Shown here piece by piece: positions 9,092 to 16,687 of a stretch of 64,000 bases of DNA (positions are counted from its first letter, which is position 1; each line of letters begins with the position of its first letter). The position numbers were made by a program, and so were the translations under genes. The stretch comes from Alkalimonas mucilaginosa. GTDB taxonomy: Bacteria; Pseudomonadota; Gammaproteobacteria; Enterobacterales; Alteromonadaceae. The stretch lies in assembly GCF_036327005.1 (NCBI RefSeq), contig NZ_JAUGZK010000005.1:225308-289307 (forward strand), in the 5' to 3' direction. The notes below the pieces were generated by a model. It was not told the origin of the DNA. It saw only the letters and a list, made by a program, of their open reading frames with translations, and did no database searches.

Positions 9092-9103
9092 GGCTCGCTC
9101 CCG

Positions 9104-9574
9104 TTACAATTCCTGAACCAGTTTTTCCAGAATGTCGCTATGCGCAGCGTCATCAATTTCGCGCTGCAGAATGCGCTCAGCACCTGCAACCGCCAGAGCC
9201 GCCACTTGCTTGCGCAAGTCTTCGCGTAAGCGGCTACGCTCGGCATCCACTTCAGCCCGCGCTTGAGTCAGGATATGATCCCGCTCTTCGTTGGCTTTGC
9301 TGGTTGCTTCATCGATCATCTTGCCTTCACGCTTACGTGCTTGCTCGATGATGGCAGCTGCCTGCTCTTTCGCGTCGCGAATAATGTCTTTGGCTTTGTC
9401 CTGAGCGATGTGCAGATCTTTTTCTGCCCGATCAGTATGTGCCAGACCTTCGGCGATTTTTTTCTGGCGCTCTTCAATCGCTGCGTTGATCGGTGGCCAC
9501 ACAAATTTCAGTGTGAACCACACGAAGACAGCCATCGCAATCGACTGACCTATAAGGGTTGCGTTAATATCCAC
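9104..9574 (-). CDS. atpF: F1Fo ATP synthase b subunit (stator stalk)
   Basis: A 156-residue protein with one N-terminal membrane helix (IGQSIAMAVFVWFTLKFVW) followed by a long charged, Ala-rich helix that forms the dimeric peripheral stalk. The size equals the E. coli b subunit. It sits between atpE and atpH. Confidence 0.97.
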   Translation of the reverse strand: MDINATLIGQSIAMAVFVWFTLKFVWPPINAAIEERQKKIAEGLAHTDRAEKDLHIAQDKAKDIIRDAKEQAAAIIEQARKREGKMIDEATSKANEERDHILTQARAEVDAERSRLREDLRKQVAALAVAGAERILQREIDDAAHSDILEKLVQEL

Positions 9575-9611
9575 AACGAGCCTCCTTTAAAAGTTGGTTA
9601 TCGGGGGACTC

Positions 9612-9851
9612 TTAAGCAAACGGGTTAGCGAACAACAGCAACAGAGCAACACCCACACCAATCATGGAGATCGCATCGATCAGACCTGCAAGAATGAACA
9701 TTTTGGTTTGCAGCTGTGGAGCCATTTCTGGTTGACGCGCACTGGCTTCCAGGAACTTACCACCCATCAGGGCGAAAGCGATTGCAGTAGCCAAAGCCGC
9801 AGTAGACAGAATAATAGCTACAGCGAATAAAGTTGCAGTTTCAATACTCAT
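9612..9851 (-). CDS. atpE: F1Fo ATP synthase c subunit (rotor ring)
   Basis: A 79-residue hairpin of two membrane helices joined by the polar loop ARQPE. The proton-carrying Asp59 lies in AGLIDAISMIGVG, matching Asp61 of E. coli. I see no clear sodium-binding signature around it, so proton coupling is expected. It follows atpB and precedes atpF. Confidence 0.97.
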   Translation of the reverse strand: MSIETATLFAVAIILSTAALATAIAFALMGGKFLEASARQPEMAPQLQTKMFILAGLIDAISMIGVGVALLLLFANPFA

Positions 9852-9909
9852 TGAGTTTCTCCAGTTTTCAAAAGTTAAGGTTAAAAATTAAAGGTTAAAA
9901 CAACTAAAA

Positions 9910-10752
9910 TCAGTGCTTCTCAGCCGCCATGCTTAAATAAACAATGGTCAGCATCATAAAAATAAAGGCTTGCAACAAAATAACCAGGATATGGAACACC
10001 GCCCAGGCAAAGTGCAGCGGCAACTGCGCCAGGCCAACCAATGCAATCAAAATAAAGATAACTTCACCGGCATACAGGTTGCCAAACAAACGCAGACCCA
10101 GTGACAACGGCTTGGCCAGTAAGGTAACTATCTCCAAGACCAGATTGAATGGCACCAGCGCCCAATGGTTGAACGGGGTAAAGGACAGCTCTTTGGCAAA
10201 ACCACCCAGGCCTTTGTAGTAAATGGAATAACCCAGGATCAGAATAAAGACGCCCAGTGCCATGCCCATGGTGATGTTCAGATCGGTGGTCGGTGCGATG
10301 CTCAAGTAACTCCACGGGTGAGCCATAACCCGCTCGATAAAGCCGTAATCTGCCGCATACTCTGGCATTGCACTACTATTAAATGCCATACCTGCCAGGC
10401 CAGTTACCATGGGGAACCAATCCACCGGAACCAGCTTCATCAGGTTCATCAGGAAGATCCACATAAAGATGGTCAGAGCAATAGGTGCAATCAGTTTGTC
10501 TTTGACATGGAAAGCTTCTTTTACCGAGGTATCAATGAATTCGATAATCATCTCTACCAGACACTGGAACTTTCCAGGTACCCCTGTAGTGGCCCTACGG
10601 CCAACCCAGGCAAAGGAAATGATGAAGAGTGAGCCCAGAATTAATGACCAACCAAGACCACCAAGGTTTACGGCCCAAAAGCCTTCCCCTATGGTGAGAT
10701 CGTTTAAGTGGTGATTAATGTAACTCTGGACTGAAATATTACTATCAGCCAT
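9910..10752 (-). CDS. atpB: F1Fo ATP synthase a subunit
   Basis: A 280-residue multi-span membrane protein with the conserved helix KPLSLGLRLFGNLYAGE, which holds the essential Arg facing the c ring. It forms the two proton half-channels. The N-terminal part is slightly longer than in E. coli (271 residues). It starts 15 bases after the atpI stop. Confidence 0.97.
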   Translation of the reverse strand: MADSNISVQSYINHHLNDLTIGEGFWAVNLGGLGWSLILGSLFIISFAWVGRRATTGVPGKFQCLVEMIIEFIDTSVKEAFHVKDKLIAPIALTIFMWIFLMNLMKLVPVDWFPMVTGLAGMAFNSSAMPEYAADYGFIERVMAHPWSYLSIAPTTDLNITMGMALGVFILILGYSIYYKGLGGFAKELSFTPFNHWALVPFNLVLEIVTLLAKPLSLGLRLFGNLYAGEVIFILIALVGLAQLPLHFAWAVFHILVILLQAFIFMMLTIVYLSMAAEKH

Positions 10753-10767
10753 GTTTCATCCTAATTA

Positions 10768-11166
10768 TCAATGTTTAAAGAAAAAAACGGCCGACCATTG
10801 CGCTAGCAGGGTGACGATGTAACTGGTGAGTAGTGCAGAGGCCACCACATCATCCTGTCGCATTACCCCGATAAATAAACCAATCGTCAGCAAAATTTTT
10901 AGCGCATGACCACGCATAAACGATGTGCGGGCCTGTTCGGCACTGCCTTGCGTTAAATAGCGAAACGCAAAGAGTGCAAATACTAAATTCGGCAAGGCAG
11001 CAATCAAGCCACCCTGCAAGGCGGAATAAGCCGCCTGAGCCCCCTGCAACAGCAAAAAAAGCAGCGACATTAAGGCTGCCACCAGCACCTGTGCAGCAAT
11101 CAATTGGTAGGCAGAAACTCGTACCTGACGTGCTGTCGGCTGCATCCTGGCTCCATTGTTGACCAC
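10768..11166 (-). CDS. atpI: ATP synthase subunit I (assembly factor-like)
   Basis: A 132-residue protein with four hydrophobic segments and a basic N terminus, in the place atpI holds at the head of proteobacterial atp operons. AtpI is thought to assist c-ring assembly and is not part of the final enzyme. Sequence conservation in this family is low, so the call rests largely on position and topology. A sigma-70-like promoter lies 33-60 bases upstream. Confidence 0.88.
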   Translation of the reverse strand: MVNNGARMQPTARQVRVSAYQLIAAQVLVAALMSLLFLLLQGAQAAYSALQGGLIAALPNLVFALFAFRYLTQGSAEQARTSFMRGHALKILLTIGLFIGVMRQDDVVASALLTSYIVTLLAQWSAVFFFKH

Positions 11167-11198
11167 AGTACTGGTTTCAGGGGTAAAAAACCTGCGTA

Positions 11199-11226
11199 AG
11201 TATACTTATCTCGCCTTAATTTGCAA
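11199..11226 (-). promoter_or_regulatory. probable sigma-70 promoter of the atp operon
   Basis: On the minus strand, TTGCAA (11221-11226) and TATACT (11199-11204) are separated by 16 bases, just upstream of atpI and after the parB stop. No terminator is evident between parB and atpI, so read-through from parAB is also possible. Confidence 0.55.
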
Positions 11227-11271
11227 CCAAAAGCGGTGTAGTCCCGAGGATAAGCACAAAGCCCGTACGCC

Positions 11272-12150
11272 TTAATCTGTCTGGCCTTGCCATTGCATTT
11301 TACTGAGTATTTGCTCCAGCTCTGCCAGGCTGGAATAGGCAATCACCATTTTGCCTTTGCCTTTGCGGTTGTAATCAATCTGCACCGGTGCCGCCAGATG
11401 CTCGCTAAGCCGGGTTTCCAGCGCAGCTACATCCGGATCTTTTCGCACAGCGGGCTTTTCTGCCGGTGGTTGCAACAAGCGGCGCACCAGATTTTCGGTT
11501 TCCCGCACCGTCAGCTGTTTAGCGGCGACCAGTCGGCCGGCCTCCGATTGCTGCTCGCCATCCAGAGCCAGCAGCGCCCGGGCATGGCCCATATCGATAT
11601 CACCATGCTCCAGCAGTAGTTTGACCTCATCATTCAGTTGATTCAGGCGCAATAAATTGGTGATGCTGGTACGGGATTTACCCACCGCATCGGCCACTTG
11701 CTGATGGGTCAGTTCAAATTCGGTCAGTAGCCGTTCCAACGCTACCGCCTCTTCCATCGCATTGAGATCTTCACGTTGAATATTTTCAATCAGAGCAATA
11801 GCAACCGCAGCTTCATCCGGAACATCGCGCACAATACAGGGCACTTCACTGAGTTGCGCCAGCTGGGATGCCCGCCAGCGACGTTCCCCGGCAATGATTT
11901 CATAGCTGTCGTTCGCAACTTTACGCACCACGATGGGTTGAATCACGCCCTGGGCACGAATGGACAGTGCCAAGTCTTCCAGCGCTTGTTGCGACATGTC
12001 TTTGCGTGGTTGGTACTTGCCAGGATGCAGAAACTCGATGGCCAGCTTTTGCAGTTCAGTGCTGTTGCTGCGGTTGCCCTGCTCGACTGGCTGACTGGCA
12101 GTTAAAAGTGCGTCCAATCCCCGGCCAAGCCCTCGTTTTTTTACCACCAT
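11272..12150 (-). CDS. parB: chromosome partitioning protein ParB
   Basis: A 292-residue ParB/Spo0J protein. It begins with a basic segment (KKRGLGRGLDALL) that typically stimulates ParA. It has the CTP-binding motif GERRWRA at residues 88-94 and a helix-turn-helix around 145-165 (THQQVADAVGKSRTSITNLL), and it ends in a dimerisation domain. ParB loads at parS and spreads to organise the origin region. Two parS-type sequences are present in recF (33292-33307 and 33916-33931). It follows parA by 14 bases. Confidence 0.97.
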   Translation of the reverse strand: MVVKKRGLGRGLDALLTASQPVEQGNRSNSTELQKLAIEFLHPGKYQPRKDMSQQALEDLALSIRAQGVIQPIVVRKVANDSYEIIAGERRWRASQLAQLSEVPCIVRDVPDEAAVAIALIENIQREDLNAMEEAVALERLLTEFELTHQQVADAVGKSRTSITNLLRLNQLNDEVKLLLEHGDIDMGHARALLALDGEQQSEAGRLVAAKQLTVRETENLVRRLLQPPAEKPAVRKDPDVAALETRLSEHLAAPVQIDYNRKGKGKMVIAYSSLAELEQILSKMQWQGQTD

Positions 12151-12164
12151 CGGTTTGTCATTCC

Positions 12165-12971
12165 TTATGATTCTGTCAGTGTGCTTTTCGGCTGTTGGCT
12201 GGTATTGCTATCAGCCCGGCGCAATAGTTCTCCAGCCAGCGCCAGATAGGCTTTGGCACCGGTTGAGCTTTTGTCGTAATACATCACCGGTGAGCCAAAA
12301 CTTGGCGCTTCTGCCAGCCGGATATTGCGTGGGATCACGGTGCGATACACTTTGTCTGAAAAATGCTGCTTTAACTGCTCGGAGACATCGTTGGCCAACC
12401 GGTTGCGCGGATCGTACATGGTTCTGAGAATGCCTTCAATTTTCAAATCGGCATTGACCACAGCTGCCAGTTGACGGATGGTGTCCATCAGCGCGGTTAA
12501 GCCTTCCAGCGCATAATACTCACACTGCATCGGCACCAGCACTGAATCGGCGGCAGCCATGGCATTGACCGTCAGCATATTGAGCGAAGGTGGGCAATCG
12601 ATAAAGACAAAGTCGTAGCTGTTGCGCCAGGGTTTCAGGGCGTTGCGCAGCCGCAGCTCGCGGGCAAATACATCCATCAGTCGCACTTCGGCAGCAGTCA
12701 CATCGGAGTTCGCAGCCACCAGATGATAACCACCGCTGGTTTCTTTGACCACCACCTGATCCAGTGGTTTTTCGTCCACCAGCAACTCGTAGGCGCTAGC
12801 AGGTACCTCGTATTTATCGACGCCACTGCCCATGGTGGCATTGCCCTGAGGATCCAAATCGATCAGCAATACCTTGCGCTTGGTTGCTGCCATCGACGCA
12901 GCAAGATTCACCGCCGTAGTGGTTTTTCCAACCCCACCTTTCTGGTTAGCAATTGCGATGACTTTTCCCAC
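12165..12971 (-). CDS. parA: chromosome partitioning ATPase ParA
   Basis: A 268-residue ParA/Soj ATPase with the deviant Walker A motif KGGVGKTT (residues 11-18) and the segment VFIDCPPSLN (Walker B). It moves ParB-parS complexes during segregation. Short size and lack of an N-terminal HTH domain mark it as the chromosomal type. It lies in the order mnmG-rsmG-parA-parB, common to many gammaproteobacteria but absent from E. coli. Confidence 0.97.
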   Translation of the reverse strand: MGKVIAIANQKGGVGKTTTAVNLAASMAATKRKVLLIDLDPQGNATMGSGVDKYEVPASAYELLVDEKPLDQVVVKETSGGYHLVAANSDVTAAEVRLMDVFARELRLRNALKPWRNSYDFVFIDCPPSLNMLTVNAMAAADSVLVPMQCEYYALEGLTALMDTIRQLAAVVNADLKIEGILRTMYDPRNRLANDVSEQLKQHFSDKVYRTVIPRNIRLAEAPSFGSPVMYYDKSSTGAKAYLALAGELLRRADSNTSQQPKSTLTES

Positions 12972-12994
12972 ACCAACCCCTTGTATGCCTGCTG

Positions 12995-13630
12995 TCAGGC
13001 GGTAATTTTTTTCAGTTCCACAAGATAGCGCTCCGCATCCTGCTCTGGCAGTTTCAGTGTATGCACAGCCGTTACTCTAACAAAATCCGCTAAAGCTGCA
13101 ATTTCTTCTTCCACCGCAGCGCCTTTCATGGCCAGAAAACGGCCATTTTCAGCGGGCAAATGCCGGCACCAGTGCAGCATATCATTCAAACTGGCAAAGG
13201 CACGGCTCAATACAGCATCGTACCCTGGCTGCGGTTGATGATCTTCCACCCGGCTTTGCAATGGCTCGATATTGCTTAACCCGAGCTGACGTTTCACTTC
13301 ATTTAAAAAGCGAATGCGCTTGCCCAGGCTGTCGAGCAGCACAAAGTGTTTTTCAGGAAATAAAATCGCCAGCGGTACACCAGGTAAGCCCGGACCTGTC
13401 CCAACATCAATGATGCGCTGACAGTCGGGTTGTTGCAGAAAGGGTCCCACCACCAGACTATCCAACAAATGCCGACCAACCATCTGCATTGGTTCACGCA
13501 CTGAGGTCAGGTTGTAGGCTTTATTCCATTTGTGCAGTAACTGCAAAAAACCGATCAGTTGCTCACGCTGTAGCTCACTGACACTCAGGCTGGTTTGCGC
13601 CAGCAAACGATCGAGTTCAGCACGCAGCAT
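12995..13630 (-). CDS. rsmG: 16S rRNA (guanine-527-N7)-methyltransferase RsmG
   Basis: A 211-residue SAM-dependent methyltransferase (formerly GidB) with the SAM-binding segment IIDVGTGPGLPGVPLAI. It methylates G527 of 16S rRNA; loss gives low-level streptomycin resistance in other species. The ATG shares one base with the mnmG stop (TGATG), so translation is probably coupled. Confidence 0.97.
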   Translation of the reverse strand: MLRAELDRLLAQTSLSVSELQREQLIGFLQLLHKWNKAYNLTSVREPMQMVGRHLLDSLVVGPFLQQPDCQRIIDVGTGPGLPGVPLAILFPEKHFVLLDSLGKRIRFLNEVKRQLGLSNIEPLQSRVEDHQPQPGYDAVLSRAFASLNDMLHWCRHLPAENGRFLAMKGAAVEEEIAALADFVRVTAVHTLKLPEQDAERYLVELKKITA

Positions 13631-15519
13631 CAGGCCGTTTTCCTTAGCAAACCCTGTTTTTTCAAGTACACCAGCAGCAACGAGATGGCAGCCGGCGTGA
13701 TCCCAGAAATGCGGGTTGCCTGACCAACCGTTTCCGGTTGGGTCTGATTTAATTTTGCCACCACTTCATTCGACAGCCCTTTGACCTGGCTGTAATCAAA
13801 TTGAGCCGGTAAGCGGGTTTGTTCGTGGCGTTTTTGTTTGTCAATTTCGTCCTGCTGCCGTTCAATGTAGCCCTGGTATTTGATCTGGATCTCGACCTGC
13901 TCAGCGGCTAAAGGATCAATGCTGGCTGCAGCCAGTCCTTCGATCGCTACCAGATCGCGATAAGTCACCTCGGGACGGCGGATCAATTCTTCCAGACTGG
14001 CTTCACGACTGAGTGGTGTTTTCAGCAGAGCATTGACCTTTTCAAGGGCCGGATGCTGCGGATGGATCCATTGCTGCTGCAATCGTTGCCGCTCGAGCGC
14101 AATCTGCTCCATTTTTTCATTAAACCGGGTCCAGCGCAGATCATCCACCAGGCCAAGCTCACGGCCTTTGGCAGTTAAACGGGCATCGGCGTTGTCTTCC
14201 CGCAGCATTAGCCGGTATTCCGCCCGGCTGGTAAACATGCGGTAGGGCTCTTTGGTTCCTAAAGTGGTGAGATCATCTACCAACACGCCTAAATAAGCCT
14301 GTTCACGCCCCGGAGCCCAGCTGTCTTTGCCTTGTACCTGCAAGGCAGCGTTCAACCCTGCTAATAACCCCTGGGCGCCGGCTTCTTCGTAGCCGGTAGT
14401 GCCATTGATTTGGCCGGCAAAGAACAAACCACGGATAAATTTGGTTTCCAGCGAGTGTTTCAGATCACGCGGATCGAAGAAATCGTATTCAATAGCGTAG
14501 CCAGGCCGCGTGATGTGGGCGTTTTCAAAGCCTTTGATAGAGCGTACCAGCTCGATTTGTACATCAAAGGGTAAGCTGGTGGAAATGCCGTTTGGATAGA
14601 CTTCGTGCGTCGTCAGTCCTTCTGGCTCAACAAAGATCTGATGCTGATCTTTATCAGCAAAGCGCATGATCTTATCTTCAATTGACGGGCAATAACGGGG
14701 GCCAATGCCTTCAATCACACCGGAATACATCGGTGAACGATCCAAACCTCCGCGGATCACATCATGGGTGTGCTGATTGGTGTAGGTAATGTAACAAGGG
14801 ATCTGCCTTGGATGCTGCTCGATCGAGCCAATGTAGGAAAACACCGGCAAAGGTGTATCACCAGGCTGTGGTTGCATCACAGAAAAATCGATGCTTCTGG
14901 CATCAATACGAGGCGGGGTACCGGTTTTTAACCGATCCACCCGAAATGGTAATTCTCGTAAGCGTTTGGCCAAGGCTATAGCCGGAGGATCGCCGGCGCG
15001 TCCACCGCTGTAGTTTTGCAAGCCAATATGGATCTGACCGCCAAGGAAAGTTCCTGTGGTTAACACCACGGCTTTGGCCATAAAGCGTAAGCCCATCTGA
15101 GTGATCACGCCTTTGACCTGATCCTGCTCGACAATCAAATCGTCACAAGCTTGCTGAAAAATAACCAGATTGGGTTGGTTTTCCAATCTGTGCCGTATCG
15201 CGGCTTTATAAAGCTGACGATCGGCCTGTGCCCGGGTGGCACGAACTGCCGGCCCTTTGGATGCATTCAGGGTTCGAAACTGGATCCCGGCCAGATCCGC
15301 TGCCTGAGCCATAGCCCCGCCTAAGGCATCAATTTCTTTGACCAGGTGCCCTTTACCAATACCACCAATCGCCGGATTACAGGACATCAGTCCCAGCGTA
15401 TCAATATTGTGTGTCAGCAACAGCGTTTGCATGCCCATGCGTGCTGAAGCAAGGGCAGCTTCAGTGCCTGCATGGCCGCCGCCAATCACGATCACATCAA
15501 AGGTGGTTTGGTAATGCAT
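13630..15519 (-). CDS. mnmG: tRNA uridine-5-carboxymethylaminomethyl modification enzyme MnmG
   Basis: A 629-residue flavoprotein (formerly GidA) with the FAD-binding motif GGGHAGTEAA near the N terminus and the family signature PRYCPSIEDK. With MnmE, encoded at 26108-27472, it makes cmnm5U34 in tRNA anticodons. I chose the ATG at 15519 (MHYQTTFDVIV): GAGG lies six bases upstream and it matches the E. coli start region, while a TTG at 15531 would add four residues. It is transcribed away from oriC, as in E. coli. Confidence 0.97.
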   Translation of the reverse strand: MHYQTTFDVIVIGGGHAGTEAALASARMGMQTLLLTHNIDTLGLMSCNPAIGGIGKGHLVKEIDALGGAMAQAADLAGIQFRTLNASKGPAVRATRAQADRQLYKAAIRHRLENQPNLVIFQQACDDLIVEQDQVKGVITQMGLRFMAKAVVLTTGTFLGGQIHIGLQNYSGGRAGDPPAIALAKRLRELPFRVDRLKTGTPPRIDARSIDFSVMQPQPGDTPLPVFSYIGSIEQHPRQIPCYITYTNQHTHDVIRGGLDRSPMYSGVIEGIGPRYCPSIEDKIMRFADKDQHQIFVEPEGLTTHEVYPNGISTSLPFDVQIELVRSIKGFENAHITRPGYAIEYDFFDPRDLKHSLETKFIRGLFFAGQINGTTGYEEAGAQGLLAGLNAALQVQGKDSWAPGREQAYLGVLVDDLTTLGTKEPYRMFTSRAEYRLMLREDNADARLTAKGRELGLVDDLRWTRFNEKMEQIALERQRLQQQWIHPQHPALEKVNALLKTPLSREASLEELIRRPEVTYRDLVAIEGLAAASIDPLAAEQVEIQIKYQGYIERQQDEIDKQKRHEQTRLPAQFDYSQVKGLSNEVVAKLNQTQPETVGQATRISGITPAAISLLLVYLKKQGLLRKTA

Positions 15520-15573
15520 TGGGTGCCTCAAATGATTTTGCTATTAATTCGCTACTAAGCAAAAAGGGCACGT

Positions 15574-15603
15574 ATTGTACCCTGTTTCACAGGATGGAAC
15601 CAA
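15574..15603 (-). promoter_or_regulatory. probable promoter of mnmG at the edge of oriC
   Basis: On the minus strand, TTGGTT (15598-15603) and TACAAT (15574-15579) are 18 bases apart, about 55 bases before the mnmG start. The bases after the -10 are GC-rich (ACGTGCCC), a discriminator type found in growth-rate-controlled promoters. Confidence 0.5.
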
Positions 15604-15638
15604 CCTGAAAATTAGCTTGGATCCTTAAGATCACTAAG

Positions 15639-15680
15639 GATCTAATTAAAGGATCTTTTTTAAAGATCTTTTATTACTGT
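15639..15680. other. AT-rich DNA unwinding element of oriC
   Basis: Contains GATCTTTTTAAA and GATCTTTTATTA, close to the GATCTNTTNTTTT 13-mers that E. coli DnaA melts. It lies on the mnmG side of the DnaA boxes as expected. Confidence 0.7.
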
Positions 15681-15742
15681 TACTACTAAGCAGCTTGTTT
15701 TCAGTGTGTAAGGTAAATTTACTACGGAAGATCATTGCGTTA

Positions 15743-15786
15743 GATCCGATCGGATCCTGTGATCAAGCCAGGATCCGATCGGATCC
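15743..15786. repeat. duplicated GATC palindrome in oriC
   Basis: GATCCGATCGGATC at 15743-15756 recurs inside the 16-base palindrome GGATCCGATCGGATCC at 15771-15786, an offset of exactly 29 bases. Each copy holds three GATC sites spaced by five bases. SeqA is known to bind pairs of hemimethylated GATC sites, so a role in sequestration is plausible but inferred. Confidence 0.8.
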
Positions 15787-15790
15787 AACC

Positions 15791-15799
15791 TATGGATAA
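15791..15799 (-). promoter_or_regulatory. DnaA box (one mismatch)
   Basis: The minus strand reads TTATCCATA, one base from the consensus TTATCCACA, ten bases from the perfect box and facing it. Confidence 0.65.
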
Positions 15800-15808
15800 C
15801 CATGGTGT

Positions 15809-15817
15809 TTATCCACA
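15809..15817 (+). promoter_or_regulatory. DnaA box (perfect)
   Basis: TTATCCACA, an exact match to the high-affinity DnaA box, inside oriC. Confidence 0.85.
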
Positions 15818-15881
15818 GCCTAAGGTTCCATGATTTCTATAAAGAGGATAACTACAGTTTATACCTGATGTTATACCTTAC

Positions 15882-15890
15882 TTATTCACA
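15882..15890 (+). promoter_or_regulatory. DnaA box (relaxed consensus)
   Basis: TTATTCACA fits the relaxed consensus TTWTNCACA and lies on the mioC side of oriC. Confidence 0.65.
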
Positions 15891-15954
15891 ATAATCTTTT
15901 TAATAGGCTAAAGCTGTTTATAACTTGCGTGTAAGCAGTGATCAAAGGATCCTG

Positions 15955-16392
15955 CTAACTGAGTGTTGCCAGATAATTTGGCAGCCAGTTCAAGGCTTGC
16001 TCTTCGGGTAACTCCTCAGTTAGCACATCAATTTCCAGTGCTGGCAGCAGTTGTCTGGCCCCCAATTGCTGCAATAAAGTTGCTATGGTTCGGCCGGCCT
16101 GACAAAAAGTATCGTAACTGGAATCACCTAAAGTGATCACAGCAAAGGAAATTGTGGTAAGATCTGGCTGATCTTGTGCTAATCGATCCGCGAAGGGTTG
16201 AATATTATCAGGCAGATCCCCTGCGCCATAAGTGGACGTGATCACCAGCCAGCTATTACTGTTGCTGAGTTGATCCAATTCAGGAGTTAACTGAAGCTGC
16301 GCTTCAAAGCCTCCTAAAGCCATGGTTTCCGCAACCTGTTCTGCCACATATTCCGCTGCACCCATCTGGCTGCCGACAAGGATTTGGATCAT
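15955..16392 (-). CDS. mioC: flavodoxin-like protein MioC
   Basis: A 145-residue flavodoxin-fold protein with the FMN phosphate loop GSQMGAAEYVAE and the MioC-type segment STYGAGDLPDNIQPF. E. coli MioC binds FMN and has been linked to biotin synthase activity. It is transcribed toward oriC, as in E. coli, where such transcription influences initiation. The stop codon abuts oriC with no terminator visible between. Confidence 0.93.
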   Translation of the reverse strand: MIQILVGSQMGAAEYVAEQVAETMALGGFEAQLQLTPELDQLSNSNSWLVITSTYGAGDLPDNIQPFADRLAQDQPDLTTISFAVITLGDSSYDTFCQAGRTIATLLQQLGARQLLPALEIDVLTEELPEEQALNWLPNYLATLS

Positions 16393-16430
16393 TGATCTGT
16401 CCTTAGGTTTGTTGAATGTTTGACTATACT

Positions 16431-16556
16431 ATACCCGTCGTCTTTCAAAATGCACGGGTGTTGGCTGCGATCGTTCACCCCAATCACTTAGTACTGCTAA
16501 GCTCATGGGGATGAACGGTCTTGCCGCCTACGCGCATTTAGAAATCCATTGGGTAT
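16431..16556. repeat. ERIC (IRU) element, full length
   Basis: A 126-base imperfect palindrome with ends ATACCC and GGGTAT. The core CGTTCACCCC..CTTAG / CTAAG..GGGGATGAACG closely resembles the core of the enterobacterial repetitive intergenic consensus, and the inner part GTTGGCTGCGATCGTTC and left end ATACCCGTCGTCTTTCAA also match. ERICs of about 127 bases are non-coding and spread by an unknown route. It sits between the divergent mioC and deaD genes and may fold in either transcript. Confidence 0.88.
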
Positions 16557-16687
16557 GCCATTGGAAGATGATTTGGCGGTGCACTGGGCATTGCCGGATT
16601 TTTGGTGTTTTTACTGCCTGGCAGGCAAGGTAAAGACCAGAATAGCACAACCATGCTGCCTGCCTGTGTATTGAGGTTTTATTATTT

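Larger units (their letters stand above)
15604..15954. other. oriC: replication origin oriC
   Basis: This gene-free stretch between mnmG and mioC has 15 GATC (Dam) sites within about 330 bases, where one or two are expected by chance. It has an AT-rich segment with GATCT-plus-T-run motifs (about 15639-15680) like the E. coli 13-mer unwinding repeats. DnaA boxes lie at 15791-15799, 15809-15817 and 15882-15890, and a duplicated GATC palindrome at 15743-15786. The order mnmG-unwinding region-DnaA boxes-mioC is the same as in E. coli. No strand bias was computed; the call rests on motifs and synteny. Confidence 0.9.

Noticed and set aside
16431..16556. The inverted repeat before deaD as an insertion sequence
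   Set aside because: It has no coding capacity and matches the ERIC repeat in ends, core and length.
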